Positions 27,853-37,403 of a stretch of DNA of 64,000 bases are shown here, one piece after another. Both the position numbers and the translations under genes were made by a program. The notes beneath the pieces were generated by a model, which saw only the letters and a list, made by a program, of their open reading frames with translations, did not search any database and was not told the origin of the DNA. Each line of letters opens with the position of its first letter. Position 1 is the stretch's first letter. The DNA comes from Thermosporothrix hazakensis (GTDB lineage: Bacteria; Chloroflexota; Ktedonobacteria; Ktedonobacterales; Ktedonobacteraceae), in NCBI RefSeq assembly GCF_003253565.1, contig NZ_QKUF01000003.1, forward strand, positions 1 through 64,000, read 5' to 3'.

Positions 27853-28059
27853 TTACCTTTCCTCACGGTTGATTGCTCCAATGGCCTTACTGACATCGGA
27901 AGGCTTATTGTAGTTTTGCTCAGGAAGCCGTTCCAGCACATCGCAAACATTCTCATCTGCCTTGTTCTTTTTGGCGCAATCAACGAGATCCTTTTTACTG
28001 GCCGGATAATTGACCCCTTTCAGAAATTTCTCGGCCTGAATCGGGTTTATCTTTGCCAT
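27853..28059 (-). CDS. DUF2795 small protein
   Basis: 68 aa. The pattern INPIQAEKFLKGVNYPASKKDLVDCAKKN followed by VCDVLERLPEQNYNKPSDVSKAIG is that of DUF2795, a small helical family of unknown function often seen in desiccation/stress settings. The ATG at 28059 has AAGGAG upstream; a longer frame to 28089 does not. Confidence 0.88.
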   Translation of the reverse strand: MAKINPIQAEKFLKGVNYPASKKDLVDCAKKNKADENVCDVLERLPEQNYNKPSDVSKAIGAINREER

Positions 28060-28149
28060 ATCGGTTTCTCCTTTTCTGCTCTTCAACAACTGACACGGTT
28101 CTCCTTTTTCCTGTCACGATCCCGTGTAGAAGAGCGTAACAGGGAGAAC

Positions 28150-28926
28150 TCATGCAGTTGGTAGAGAGATGCCAAAGTGCTGAAGTAGCGCCTGATGATA
28201 GGCATTTCGATCTGCTATCGAGTATTCGATCCGCTCTGTTCCTCTGGTGACAATGAGGCGGTCGTCACGCAGCGTAATGCGCCCATCAGGCGTGACACGA
28301 GAACAGACAGCTCGCTGAGTGAAGTGAGATTGTGGGGAGGTCTGTTGATACTGACACATCTCGTTAAACGCTTCCAGCGGCTGTGGTTCTAACGTGAAGC
28401 GATGTTCAATGTTCCAGTCCTTGCCGAGCGGACGCCGATACAGCACATAGTATGGCGTTTCTCCCTGCTCGATACGATAGCTGCCGTTTGCCTGTTCCTG
28501 TTCCTCGTCGAGGACAAAGCGAAGCGGCTCAAGGAAGCAGTCTCCAAAGCCAACATCAGCCAGCCAGTCTTCAGGGCTATCAACACAGCGAACTCGCAGC
28601 AGCATATGGTCAAAATCGGGGCCAAAGGAGCCCTCTCCATTGCTCACCCCGGCGGAAAGTCGATCTACTTCAAATCCAAGCGTACTTAATAACTGCGCGA
28701 ACAGACCATTGAGCTCATAGCAGAAGCCGCCCCGTTGCTGCTGGACGATTTTCTGATACAGCGCCGTTTCATCCAGCACGATGGGCCTCTTGATGTGGAT
28801 ATCCAGATTTTCAAATGGAACTGTTTCCAGATGCTTCCGATGTAGTTCGCGGAGCACGGCAGTTGTGGGCTCAAGCGAGCCCGTATAGCCGATACGTTGA
28901 CAGTATGCAGTGATATCAAGAGACAT
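28150..28926 (-). CDS. Arylamine N-acetyltransferase
   Basis: 258 aa NAT-family enzyme transferring acetyl from acetyl-CoA to arylamines or hydrazines. Catalytic triad visible: Cys69 (RGGFCYELN), His107 (DFDHMLL) and Asp124 (WLADVGFGD), close to the canonical 69/107/122. HLETVPFENLDIH (32-44) is also characteristic. GGAAGGAAAG precedes the ATG. Monocistronic; natural substrate unknown. Confidence 0.95.
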   Translation of the reverse strand: MSLDITAYCQRIGYTGSLEPTTAVLRELHRKHLETVPFENLDIHIKRPIVLDETALYQKIVQQQRGGFCYELNGLFAQLLSTLGFEVDRLSAGVSNGEGSFGPDFDHMLLRVRCVDSPEDWLADVGFGDCFLEPLRFVLDEEQEQANGSYRIEQGETPYYVLYRRPLGKDWNIEHRFTLEPQPLEAFNEMCQYQQTSPQSHFTQRAVCSRVTPDGRITLRDDRLIVTRGTERIEYSIADRNAYHQALLQHFGISLPTA

Positions 28927-29117
28927 ATATTGACTTTCCTTCCTGAATACAAAGAATTCTGCTCACACTATATCAGAGAAAAAATCCTGTTCCTACGGAC
29001 AAAAGGACAGAGATGCATCTTTGTTTACGCCATCAATGTGAGTGCAGAATTATCAAAAATGATAGTAAAATAAGAGTATATGAAGCGAGGTAAAGGGATG
29101 TAAGAAGGGAAGATGCC

Positions 29118-31166
29118 ATGAACGAGCCAGAATGCTATTGTCAGATCTGTGGAGCTGCCAATGCTGCAAATGTTGAAAGATGTTTTGCCTGCGCTCAATT
29201 GCTGCGAGGAGAGGCAGAGAGACTGCTACAGCAGCGCTATCGCTTGCTCGAACAGATCGGGAGTGGTGGGTTTGGGGCTGTGTATAAGGTTGCGGATACT
29301 CGTATGCATGGGACTATCCGTGCGCTCAAGCAGGTCAATTTACGAGGCCTGACCCCGGAGCAGGCAATTGAGGCCACAGATGCATTTCATCGAGAAGTGC
29401 AAATTCTTTCTCTGTTGCGGCATCCGCATGTACCCCGTCTCTATGACCACTTTTATGATGCCGAACACTGGTATCTTGTGCTTGAGTATATTCAAGGGGA
29501 GACGCTCGAACACTATCTCGAACGCAAGCGCCCCCTTCAGGCCTTTGCCCCATTCCTTCCGCTTCCCGAGATTCTGGATATAGCGCTTCAGGTTTGCGAA
29601 GTGCTGGAATACCTGCATGCGCGGCAACCGGCCATTGTGTATCGTGACCTCAAACCCTCGAATATCATGCTGACCCGAGATGGTCACCTCTATCTGATCG
29701 ATTTCGGGATTGCCCGTCGGTATAGGCCTGGGCAGGAAAAAGATACCATCCCGTTTGGCTCTCCAGGCTATGCCGCGCCCGAACAATATGGCAAAGTCCA
29801 GACGACACCGGCTTCGGACATCTACAGTCTGGGGGCTCTGCTCCATTTTCTGCTTTCTGGCGATGACCCGGCGGAACATCCCTTTCAGTTTACCCCGTTG
29901 CGGCTGGAACAGATGCAGAGGCTGGCGTCTCTGGTGATGCAGATGGTTGAGCTTGAAGTGCAGCGTCGCCCTCAACAGATTGCCGATGTTCGGGCACAAT
30001 TGCTCTATTGCAGTGACCATGCACTTTTCGCATTGCCTTCACAGCGGCGGGCCCTCCTGTCAGGGTCATTCTCATCGCCGATTGGATCGGGGAAGCAGGT
30101 GCAGCAACTTGTCTATCCATCGGCACTGGCAGCGAGCACACAGGCGAAAATAAAAGTGCTGTGCCGTCGGCTTATCATTCGGGGTGTGCTTGCTGGAACA
30201 GCAGTCGCCTTGCTGGCAAGCTCTCTGGGCTCATCCTGGTTTCAGCTACCGATAATTCCTCAGCAGAACGACGCTGGAAAAACGCTCTACCTCAACATGG
30301 CGCTCGCGCCCGGCGGAAGCTATCTTGCATATAGTACGGACATGGGCGAAGTGATACTGAAGGATTTCAGGAGCGAGTGGGAGCATGTGCTGTTTGCCGA
30401 GCGTTATTTTCTTCTTTCGGCGTTGAACTGGTCCGCAGATGGGAGGTCCCTTGCTTCAGCAAACACAGGTGGCTATGTCTCGATCTGGGAGGCGGCCACC
30501 GGTAGACAGCTTGCTTACTATCAGGCGCGTGTAGATGGAAGATCTGAGGAGATGCGGACACTGCTAGCCTGGGCTCCCGAGAATACCATGCTTGCGGCTG
30601 CCCATCTGCTGGATAAAAGCCTCAAGCTCTGTGTGTGGAATATCAAGCGGCAGGAGGTGACGGTGCTGCTTGAGGGGACAGAAGCAAGTGAGTTAGTGGC
30701 GCTTGATTGGTCCCCTGATAGCTCACAATTGGCGCTTGGCTATCGCAATGGTCTGGTGCGGCTGCTTGACGTTGCCAGCAAGACAATCGTTGCCTCCTGG
30801 CATACCATTAATGATCCAGCCTCTCAAAGTGTGTTACGAGCCATTCGCTGGTCTCCTGAGGGCAGATATCTGGCTGTGATGGGACCGGAGCAGGCATTAG
30901 CGCTCTGGAATGTTCATACAGGGGTGCGGAGTCTGGGGATTATGCCCGGTGTGATAGATGGTTCTCTGCTGTTGTGGTCTGCAAATGGGCGCTACCTTGC
31001 GGCGGTCTTTCTACCCGACTATCTGCTGCTCTGGGATACCGCTTCGGGGTTGACCTTCCAGACGCGACGGGTGCCGGGACTGCAAGCCATTGCCCTGGGC
31101 AAGGGGACGGATGAACTTCTGCTGATGTATAAGACATTGCAGCTTGAACGCTGGAAATATGTTTGA
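29118..31166 (+). CDS. Ser/Thr protein kinase with zinc ribbon and WD40 repeats
   Basis: 682 aa. Residues 8-25 form a zinc ribbon (CQIC, then CFAC). Hanks-type kinase domain ~41-300: GSGGFGAVYK, Lys71 (ALKQV), catalytic YRDLKPSN (Asp177, with Tyr for His), DFG at 195-197 and SPGYAAPEQYG. One transmembrane helix lies at ~352-374. The outer part (~390-682) is a WD40-like propeller with repeats such as LNWSADGRSLASANTGGYVSIWEA and LDWSPDSSQLALGYRNG-like units. A sensor-kinase arrangement with an extracytoplasmic propeller is inferred. Monocistronic. Confidence 0.92.
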   Translation: MNEPECYCQICGAANAANVERCFACAQLLRGEAERLLQQRYRLLEQIGSGGFGAVYKVADTRMHGTIRALKQVNLRGLTPEQAIEATDAFHREVQILSLLRHPHVPRLYDHFYDAEHWYLVLEYIQGETLEHYLERKRPLQAFAPFLPLPEILDIALQVCEVLEYLHARQPAIVYRDLKPSNIMLTRDGHLYLIDFGIARRYRPGQEKDTIPFGSPGYAAPEQYGKVQTTPASDIYSLGALLHFLLSGDDPAEHPFQFTPLRLEQMQRLASLVMQMVELEVQRRPQQIADVRAQLLYCSDHALFALPSQRRALLSGSFSSPIGSGKQVQQLVYPSALAASTQAKIKVLCRRLIIRGVLAGTAVALLASSLGSSWFQLPIIPQQNDAGKTLYLNMALAPGGSYLAYSTDMGEVILKDFRSEWEHVLFAERYFLLSALNWSADGRSLASANTGGYVSIWEAATGRQLAYYQARVDGRSEEMRTLLAWAPENTMLAAAHLLDKSLKLCVWNIKRQEVTVLLEGTEASELVALDWSPDSSQLALGYRNGLVRLLDVASKTIVASWHTINDPASQSVLRAIRWSPEGRYLAVMGPEQALALWNVHTGVRSLGIMPGVIDGSLLLWSANGRYLAAVFLPDYLLLWDTASGLTFQTRRVPGLQAIALGKGTDELLLMYKTLQLERWKYV

Positions 31167-31212
31167 AGGTCAGGCAGGGAAAAGGGACCTCCTTTCCCTG
31201 CCGCTTTGCGGG

Positions 31213-32649
31213 TTATGCCTGAAGGAAACTATCGCCATGCTCTTCATAGAGGTGCTGCGCATTGACCGGCTCAAAATCGCCTTCCTCGGTGCGCGTGTAC
31301 TCGGCGCGGATCTCGCCGCGAGAGATCGCCAGCAGGCCTGAGGCCAGACGGTCAACATCATCTTTGGTGTTGCTCAGGCTGAAGCTGGCACGTACCATGC
31401 CGGGAAGATCGACCGGAAGCCCGGCAATAAGGCGGTCTCGTGCTTCTGCTGCGTCCTCCTCGGAGATACCAAGCAGGTGAGCCACATAGAGATGAGCACA
31501 GAAGCAGCCGCTGCGTACGCCAACACCCCATTCGTTTGCCAGAATAGCCGCGACCTCTCCATAATGGCGCCCTTCCATGTTGAAGCAGATCACACCAAGT
31601 CTGTCTTCTGCCCCGCTCAAAAAATGCTCCCAGGAAGGGCCATAGAGCTTGAGCCCGGGAATCGCTTGCAGTCGCCGAATAGCGTATTCTGTTAGCTCAC
31701 GCTCGTGTTCCGCGACGCGATCCATGCCATAACGCATGAGCTCTTCGAGTGCAGCCGCCATTGCGACCACACCAATGACGTTCGGAGACCCCGCCTCTTC
31801 CAGATCGGGGCCGGTTGCCCATTTGATGCCCGAGTTGGTGACAAGACAGGCGGTGCCGCCTCCAACAAGCATCGGTTCCCCATCAACAAAGAGTGTTGCT
31901 GGAACAACCAGCGCACCAGTGCCATAGGGCGCATAGAGCTTATGTCCTGAGAAGGCCACAATATCGATGGCATCGGCAGTGCCCGGAGTGCCCATATCCA
32001 GGGTGCGGTGGGGTGCAAGCTGTGCGGCATCGACGGCGATCAATGCGCCATGTGCGTGAGCAAGCCGCGCGGCGCGCCGAATATCGGTGATCAGGCCGCT
32101 GACATTGGATGCTGCGGTAATAGTGACAAGACGTACCTTGCCATTATGATGCTGAAGCCGCTGTTCCAGGGCCTCCATATCAAGACGCCCTTCCGCTGTG
32201 ACATCAATGATCTCGTGGGCGCGACGGAACCAGGGAAGCAGGTTCGAGTGATGTTCCATACGAGTGCTCAGGACCAGCTCATCCGGTTCAAGCTGGATGC
32301 GATGGGCAAGCAGATTGATCGCTTCGGTTGTATTGCGCACAAATATTACGACATGTGTCGCAGGGGTAGCTCCAACAAAGCGCATCACTGCATCTCGAGC
32401 CTTTTCGTAAAGGTGAGTGGAGAGGCGGGATTTATAGCCAGAGCCGCGATGGACGCTGGAATACCAGGGAAGAAAATCATCTACCGCCTGCCGAACTTTG
32501 ATCAGTGGTGAGGTGCTGGCAGCGCTATCGAGATTGACATAACGTACTCGTTCGCCGTTGTAAAGAGGAACTTCTGTCTTCACGCCTACCACGCGTGGTC
32601 GCTGTGCATTGGGTCGTTTGGTTTGCCGGGTATCCGCTGTCATTGTCAT
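31213..32649 (-). CDS. Class V aminotransferase (cysteine desulfurase-like)
   Basis: 478 aa PLP enzyme of the SufS/Csd-like group. Seen: YVNLDSAASTSPL, NTTEAINLL, MEHHSNLLPW, VDAAQLAPH, Schiff-base Lys237 (FSGHKLYAPYG) and a cysteine-containing loop RSGCFCAHLY (Cys382/Cys384) where SufS has its persulfide cysteine. It could mobilise sulfur from cysteine, but it is longer than SufS (~410 aa) and no suf or isc genes are adjacent, so lyase activity on another substrate is possible. The ATG at 32649 has GGAAGGAAA upstream. Confidence 0.85.
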   Translation of the reverse strand: MTMTADTRQTKRPNAQRPRVVGVKTEVPLYNGERVRYVNLDSAASTSPLIKVRQAVDDFLPWYSSVHRGSGYKSRLSTHLYEKARDAVMRFVGATPATHVVIFVRNTTEAINLLAHRIQLEPDELVLSTRMEHHSNLLPWFRRAHEIIDVTAEGRLDMEALEQRLQHHNGKVRLVTITAASNVSGLITDIRRAARLAHAHGALIAVDAAQLAPHRTLDMGTPGTADAIDIVAFSGHKLYAPYGTGALVVPATLFVDGEPMLVGGGTACLVTNSGIKWATGPDLEEAGSPNVIGVVAMAAALEELMRYGMDRVAEHERELTEYAIRRLQAIPGLKLYGPSWEHFLSGAEDRLGVICFNMEGRHYGEVAAILANEWGVGVRSGCFCAHLYVAHLLGISEEDAAEARDRLIAGLPVDLPGMVRASFSLSNTKDDVDRLASGLLAISRGEIRAEYTRTEEGDFEPVNAQHLYEEHGDSFLQA

Positions 32650-32860
32650 TGGTGCGTTTCCTTCCAAAATATACTTGTTCCTTCTTTTGGGGGGAGGGAA
32701 TGCTTCCTTGTATCGAAGTATACTCTATCCAGTATTGAAATATCAAGTATCACTTCTATGTGAATTGCATAGGAAGTAGAGTTGATAGAGTTGATAATGT
32801 AAGTCAGCTTTTGCCTGTCCGTCCCTGCCTCTGATTCGAGAAAAGGTAGAGGCAGAAAAA

Positions 32861-32893
32861 AAGACACAGGAACAAGCGATTTTCCTGTGTCTT
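32861..32893 (-). terminator. osmC-family gene terminator
   Basis: Perfect 11-bp stem (32861-32871 with 32883-32893), flanked by an A run on the left, giving a U tail for the leftward transcript; T residues on the right allow weak bidirectional use. Confidence 0.9.
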
Positions 32894-32917
32894 TTGCTCG
32901 TCTTTGCAAGTTGCAGG

Positions 32918-33352
32918 CTATGCCTGCTTGAGCGTCGCCTTTAAGCGGATATCGACGGCGGCCAGCGCTTTTGAAACCGGGCAGTTCTTCTTTGCATCTT
33001 CGGCGATTTCCTGGAATTTTGCCTCGTCGATGCCCGGGACAACAGCAACGGTTTCCAGCTCAATGGGGTTGATTGCGAAGCCCCCATCTTTTGGCGTGAA
33101 ATGGACGTTGGCAGTCGTCTGGACGCTGGTTGGATTGTAGCCAGCCTTGCCCAGAGCCGCGTTCAAGGCCATTGAGTAGCAGCCTGCGTGCGCTGCCGCG
33201 ATAAGCTCTTCGGGATTTGTGATGCTGGTATCATCACCCATGCGTGAACGGAAGGAATAGTCGCCCTCGAAGACACCGCTTCCGAGCTTCATATGTCCCT
33301 TTCCGTCTTGCAGGGAACCTTTCCATTCAGCGGTTGCTTTACGAATTGCCAT
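32918..33352 (-). CDS. OsmC/Ohr-family peroxiredoxin
   Basis: 144 aa, reduces organic hydroperoxides with a two-cysteine centre. Seen: TNPEELIAAAHAGCYSMAL (Cys58) and AKKNCPVSKAL (Cys124), plus N-terminal Arg-rich beta sheet; full family length. The sequence is closer to OsmC than Ohr. AAGGAGAT precedes the ATG. Single-gene unit with a strong terminator. Confidence 0.93.
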   Translation of the reverse strand: MAIRKATAEWKGSLQDGKGHMKLGSGVFEGDYSFRSRMGDDTSITNPEELIAAAHAGCYSMALNAALGKAGYNPTSVQTTANVHFTPKDGGFAINPIELETVAVVPGIDEAKFQEIAEDAKKNCPVSKALAAVDIRLKATLKQA

Positions 33353-33475
33353 AGTGCAAAATCTCCTTCACTATTAAGCTGATATATCAATAGGAGAGTT
33401 CAGGCATAACTACTGTATCTACTATATCACGTCATGAGTTGGAACAGCTATGGCATCCACCGAATGGGAGAGGCG

Positions 33476-33985
33476 CTAGTGCTGGGTGTCCTCCCGGAGC
33501 GCCAGCAGGCCTAGTGTATAGGTCAGGCCGTCTTCAAGCAATCCCGCAATGGGATCGGGAATGTGTGTCTTTTTCGCCAGAAATGAGCGAGCATGGGTTC
33601 CCGCATACGCGCCCAGACCTGCACCCAGCGCTCCTAATAGCGCCGAGGGCAGCCGCAACTGCCCGGTGCCTCGACCGAGACTGTATCCTCCGAGAGCACC
33701 AAATCCCAGTCGCGCGAGCAAGGGCAGCCCTTTTGTACGTGGGGGCAGGATAGGCAACTTATCACCGATGAGCTCGCCCGAGGCAAGTAAGGTTGTCAGG
33801 TTGCGGGTAAAACGAGAAGTAAGTAAGGTGATGAGCTGATTGTCCGATTGAATCTTCCGGGCTTTTGTCCATTCCAGAAGGACGGGACCCGCCATTGAAC
33901 GAAGTCCGATAGCGAAGCCAAGCAACGCAGACCGTAGCAGTGTCTTTTGCGGCGTGAAATGTGCATATGAGGCCTGTTTCTTCAT
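33476..33985 (-). CDS. DUF4126-like membrane protein
   Basis: 169 aa, glycine-rich integral membrane protein. FAIGLRSMAGPVLLEW (19-34) and GELIGDKLPILPPRTKGLPLLAR-type segment (~71-93), then alternating Gly/Ala helices (ALGGYSLGRG, LLGALGAGLGAYAG), match DUF4126-like proteins of unknown function. RBS GGAAGGGGAGAG before the ATG. No operon partner. Confidence 0.75.
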   Translation of the reverse strand: MKKQASYAHFTPQKTLLRSALLGFAIGLRSMAGPVLLEWTKARKIQSDNQLITLLTSRFTRNLTTLLASGELIGDKLPILPPRTKGLPLLARLGFGALGGYSLGRGTGQLRLPSALLGALGAGLGAYAGTHARSFLAKKTHIPDPIAGLLEDGLTYTLGLLALREDTQH

Positions 33986-34439
33986 ACTCTCCCCTTCCTG
34001 TTCTTGAGATCAGCTGCTGATTTTCTCCTGTCAGGGGCTAACACGTCGCTCAAGGTGTTGCTGTTTCTGTGATTCTAAAAATAGAAACTCGCTCTCCAAT
34101 TGAGAAATACGTGCTGCATTTGTTGAAACGTATGTGCGTTAATCGGAAAAGACGAAAAGAGATAGACAGAAACATTGACAAAAAGGCCTCTCTGGTGTAT
34201 TTAAACCATATTGGGTGTATGAGCTACATGTATCTCTCTTTCTTTGCGAAATGAATATATTTGTATTGATGAGCTTTGTGAAATTTTTCTCTGTAATATC
34301 GTATTAGGTAAAGTTAGACTTGCTTTTGGAACAGGAGGTAAGAGAAGAAGCAGAGAAGATGAAAGGATTTCATTAACATACTGCAGGGATAATGCAATCT
34401 GGCGGGCTGAAAGCCGCAGTGTTTCCGAAGGAGGATAGA
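33986..34439. other. Upstream region of the peptide ABC operon
   Basis: About 450 bp, AT-rich, no gene called; short frames at 34069-34254 and 34244-34438 lack ribosome-binding sites and motifs. It contains the consensus promoter at 34175-34203 and thus a leader of roughly 230 nt. Confidence 0.5.
34175..34203 (+). promoter_or_regulatory. Promoter of the peptide ABC operon
   Basis: TTGACA (34175-34180), exactly 17 bp, TATTTA (34198-34203). About 235 bp before the substrate-binding protein start. Confidence 0.7.
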
Positions 34440-36134
34440 ATGCTTCAAACGCCCGGACGACGTGTCCCCATTGTCTCCTTTTTCTCTTTTATTGCTGTTG
34501 TACTTCTGTTTACAGGCTGCGCTCCACAAGGAACACCCACCACAAACAAGCCCGGCGGCCCGGTACAAAAGGGAGGAACCTGGGTCGTAGACCTGTTTAA
34601 CGAGCCCGATTCCTTAATTCCGAATGCCTCTTCACAGACCTTTGCCTATCTGGTGGATCAATCCCTCTATGCCCCCTTGTTTGTGGGTGATACCGAAGGC
34701 CATATCCAGCCGGGAATTGCAACCGAGCTGCCGACAACCGAGAATGGTGGGATCAGTTCCGATCTCAAAACCTGGACCTTCAAACTACGTCCTGGTCTGA
34801 AATGGTCGGATGGGCAGCCTCTGACCGCTGAGGATGTTGATTTCACCTGGCGATTGTGGATGAATCCGAAATTCGCCGCCGCTGATACAGTTGCGTTCCG
34901 TCTGATCGAGTCCACACAGATTTCATCTGACAAGCTCTCGATTACCTTTAAGCTCAAAGAGCCATACGCGCCGTTTATTGCGTCCTGGACTGATGGCTAT
35001 CATGCTCCCATGCCGAAACATCATTTTGAGAGTATGGATCCCTCAGAGATCAAGAAAGCGGAAGGCCTCAATCCGAAGGTAGTCAGTGGGCCCTTCAAGA
35101 TGAAGGAGAGCAAGCCCGGCGTTCAGTATGTAGTGGTGCGCAACGAGAACTATTATCGGGCAAGCGAAGGATATCCCTATCTGGATAGTGTGGTCTTTCG
35201 AGCTGTCCCGAACCAGGATACGATTTTGAAAGACCTGCAAGCGGGCACCGCTGATTCAGCCTGGTTCCTGGATGTGACCAAGCTGGATGCATATAAGGCA
35301 TTACAGGACTATGAGGTTGTGCAGTACCAGTCCTCGTACTATGAGGCGATTCACTTCAACTTTAATAATCCCGCACTGAAGGATGTCAACGTGCGTAAAG
35401 CGATCAATATGGCGATTGATCGTGATGAGCTGGTCAAAACGGCGCGCCTCGGGCAGGGAAAGCCGCTCTGTGTTGATCATGGTCCGGCCTATGATCCTGG
35501 CTATCAGCCTGACATTCAGTGCCCGAAGTTTGATATTGATGGGGCAAACAAGCTGCTCGATCAGGCAGGATGGGTCAAGGGAAGCGATGGGGTCCGGCAG
35601 AAGAACGGGCTCCGGCTGGAATTCCAGTATTCCACCACGGCTAAGAATCGCTGGCGTGAGCGTGACCAGTTAATTAACCAGGACAACTTCAAGAAGATTG
35701 GCATCAAGGTGAACATCTCGAACTATCCGGCGAATACCTTCTTTGGCTCGCTCCTGCCTGAAGGCAAGCCTGGCAAATACGATCTCGCCGAGTGGGGTTC
35801 TAGCTATAGCAATGACCCTAATAACTCGTCAATGTACGCCTGTAGCCAGATTCCGCCGAAAGGCCAGAACTACAACTTCTATTGTGATCCTGAGTTTGAT
35901 AAATTACTTGCTCAGCAGGTAGCGACGGCTGACAAGGAGAAGCGGCAGCAGATCTTTAACCAGCTTCATCAGAAGATGATTGATGACGCCGTTATCGCGT
36001 CGATGTTTGCCCTGGTTGATCTGGCCGTCCATAAGAAAGGGACAAATAACTATAAACCCAGTCCATTTGGGCCTTCTGAAACCATTAACGTCTGGGAATG
36101 GTGGTGTGATGGCGGTAAGTGTCCACATTCCTGA
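34440..36134 (+). CDS. Peptide ABC transporter substrate-binding lipoprotein
   Basis: 564 aa SBP family 5 (DppA/OppA-like), exported lipoprotein: basic N-terminus, hydrophobic core and lipobox LFTGC (Cys27). Seen: GGTWVVDLFNEPDSLIPN, WTFKLRPGLKWSDGQPLTAEDVDFTW, and VNVRKAINMAIDRDELV, all typical. ATG at 34440 is preceded by AAGGAGGATAGA. First gene of a five-gene operon; 271 bp containing a large stem-loop separate it from the permeases, which fits higher expression of the binding protein. Confidence 0.93.
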   Translation: MLQTPGRRVPIVSFFSFIAVVLLFTGCAPQGTPTTNKPGGPVQKGGTWVVDLFNEPDSLIPNASSQTFAYLVDQSLYAPLFVGDTEGHIQPGIATELPTTENGGISSDLKTWTFKLRPGLKWSDGQPLTAEDVDFTWRLWMNPKFAAADTVAFRLIESTQISSDKLSITFKLKEPYAPFIASWTDGYHAPMPKHHFESMDPSEIKKAEGLNPKVVSGPFKMKESKPGVQYVVVRNENYYRASEGYPYLDSVVFRAVPNQDTILKDLQAGTADSAWFLDVTKLDAYKALQDYEVVQYQSSYYEAIHFNFNNPALKDVNVRKAINMAIDRDELVKTARLGQGKPLCVDHGPAYDPGYQPDIQCPKFDIDGANKLLDQAGWVKGSDGVRQKNGLRLEFQYSTTAKNRWRERDQLINQDNFKKIGIKVNISNYPANTFFGSLLPEGKPGKYDLAEWGSSYSNDPNNSSMYACSQIPPKGQNYNFYCDPEFDKLLAQQVATADKEKRQQIFNQLHQKMIDDAVIASMFALVDLAVHKKGTNNYKPSPFGPSETINVWEWWCDGGKCPHS

Positions 36135-36137
36135 GTG

Positions 36138-36226
36138 TACGATTTGAATTTCCTGCTGTTTCCTCAACCCGTTGTGTCTCCGGTCGGTGCCATCCGCCCG
36201 GGGGCACACTCTAGTATCGAATCGTA
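36138..36226 (+). other. Intercistronic stem-loop after substrate-binding gene
   Basis: TACGATT (36138-36144) pairs with AATCGTA (36220-36226), closing an 89-nt domain with internal GTGT/ACAC and GC-rich pairing. Just 4 nt past the lipoprotein gene stop. Probably a 3' stabiliser or partial terminator that uncouples binding-protein from permease levels. Confidence 0.45.
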
Positions 36227-36405
36227 AACCTGTTCATGGGAATGGTCAGAAGCGATTTTCACCCGTATTCATGGCCTCTTTGCCCTTAATGGGCGGTAGG
36301 AGCGTGTGACAACGCTTCGCATTCCTTCCACTCCTCTCTCATCGAGGAGGAGGCTTGCGACAGTCCTCAAAGACTGCTGAGGGTTGAAACTGGGAGTAAA
36401 AAAGT

Positions 36406-37368
36406 ATGGGCCGATATATCATCAGGCGTTTGTTACAGGCAATTCCTCTGTTGTTACTGCTTTCCATCTTTATGTTTGCGCTGATTCACCTGTTGCCCGG
36501 TGGACCCGAGGCTATTCTGGTGAACCCGAATATGGATGCAGAGGGACGCAAGGCGCTGCGTGCCAGTCTTGGGCTTGACGACCCACTTCCTATCCAGTAT
36601 TTGAAATGGCTTGCGAACGCGGTGCGGGGTGATTTTGGCTTCTCTTTCTTCACCAATCAGCCCGTTTCGACGGTTATCGCGGAGCGCTTCCCCCCGACAA
36701 TAGAGCTGTTTCTGCTGGCGCTGTTGCTCTCGCTAATCCTGGCGATTGTGCTTGGTACCATTTCCGCGTATCGGCAGGGTCGCTTTATCGATTATGCGAT
36801 TACAACAGTGGCCTATTTTGGCATCTCCATGCCAATTTTCTTGCTTGGTCTGCTGATGCAGGAAATCTTCTCTCGCCGCTTGCAGTGGCTTCCCCCTTCG
36901 GGCATTACGACGGCTGGAATGTCCTATGATGCATTTAACGGCTTTCTGGACCATATGCTTCATGTCGCAATGCCGATGCTGGTTCTGGCGATCACCTTTA
37001 CGGCCCGGTGGAGTCGCTATATGCGCTCAAGTATGCTGGATGTGATCAAGCAAGACTACATGCGTACAGCTCGTGCAAAAGGTCTGGCAACAACGCCGCT
37101 GCTGGTTCGACACGCGTTACGCAACGCGGTCATCCCGCTTATCACGGTGGTTGCCATTGATTTTGGCAGTGTGGCCGGGGGGGCGACGATTACGGAGGGC
37201 GTGTTTGCCTGGCCCGGGATGGGTCAGCTCTTTCTCCGCTCATTGGATCAGCGTGACTTCCCGGTGTTGCTGGCGATTCTCATGCTGAGCGCTTTCTTCG
37301 TCATCCTTTCCAATCTGCTCGCTGATATCCTTTATGCAATTATGGATCCCCGCATTCGCTACTCGTGA
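36406..37368 (+). CDS. Peptide ABC transporter permease (DppB-like)
   Basis: 320 aa, six membrane segments. MGRYIIRRLLQAIPLLLLLS start, FALIHLLPGGPE, then the EAA loop YMRTARAKGLATTPLLVRHALRNA-type region (~220-245) that contacts the ATPases, and the typical C-terminal YAIMDPRIRYS. GGGAGT ribosome-binding site. Forms the translocation pore with the DppC-like subunit 35 bp downstream. Confidence 0.95.
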   Translation: MGRYIIRRLLQAIPLLLLLSIFMFALIHLLPGGPEAILVNPNMDAEGRKALRASLGLDDPLPIQYLKWLANAVRGDFGFSFFTNQPVSTVIAERFPPTIELFLLALLLSLILAIVLGTISAYRQGRFIDYAITTVAYFGISMPIFLLGLLMQEIFSRRLQWLPPSGITTAGMSYDAFNGFLDHMLHVAMPMLVLAITFTARWSRYMRSSMLDVIKQDYMRTARAKGLATTPLLVRHALRNAVIPLITVVAIDFGSVAGGATITEGVFAWPGMGQLFLRSLDQRDFPVLLAILMLSAFFVILSNLLADILYAIMDPRIRYS

Positions 37369-37403
37369 GGAAGGTTCGCCCAGGTACGATGAGAGGAGAA
37401 GGT

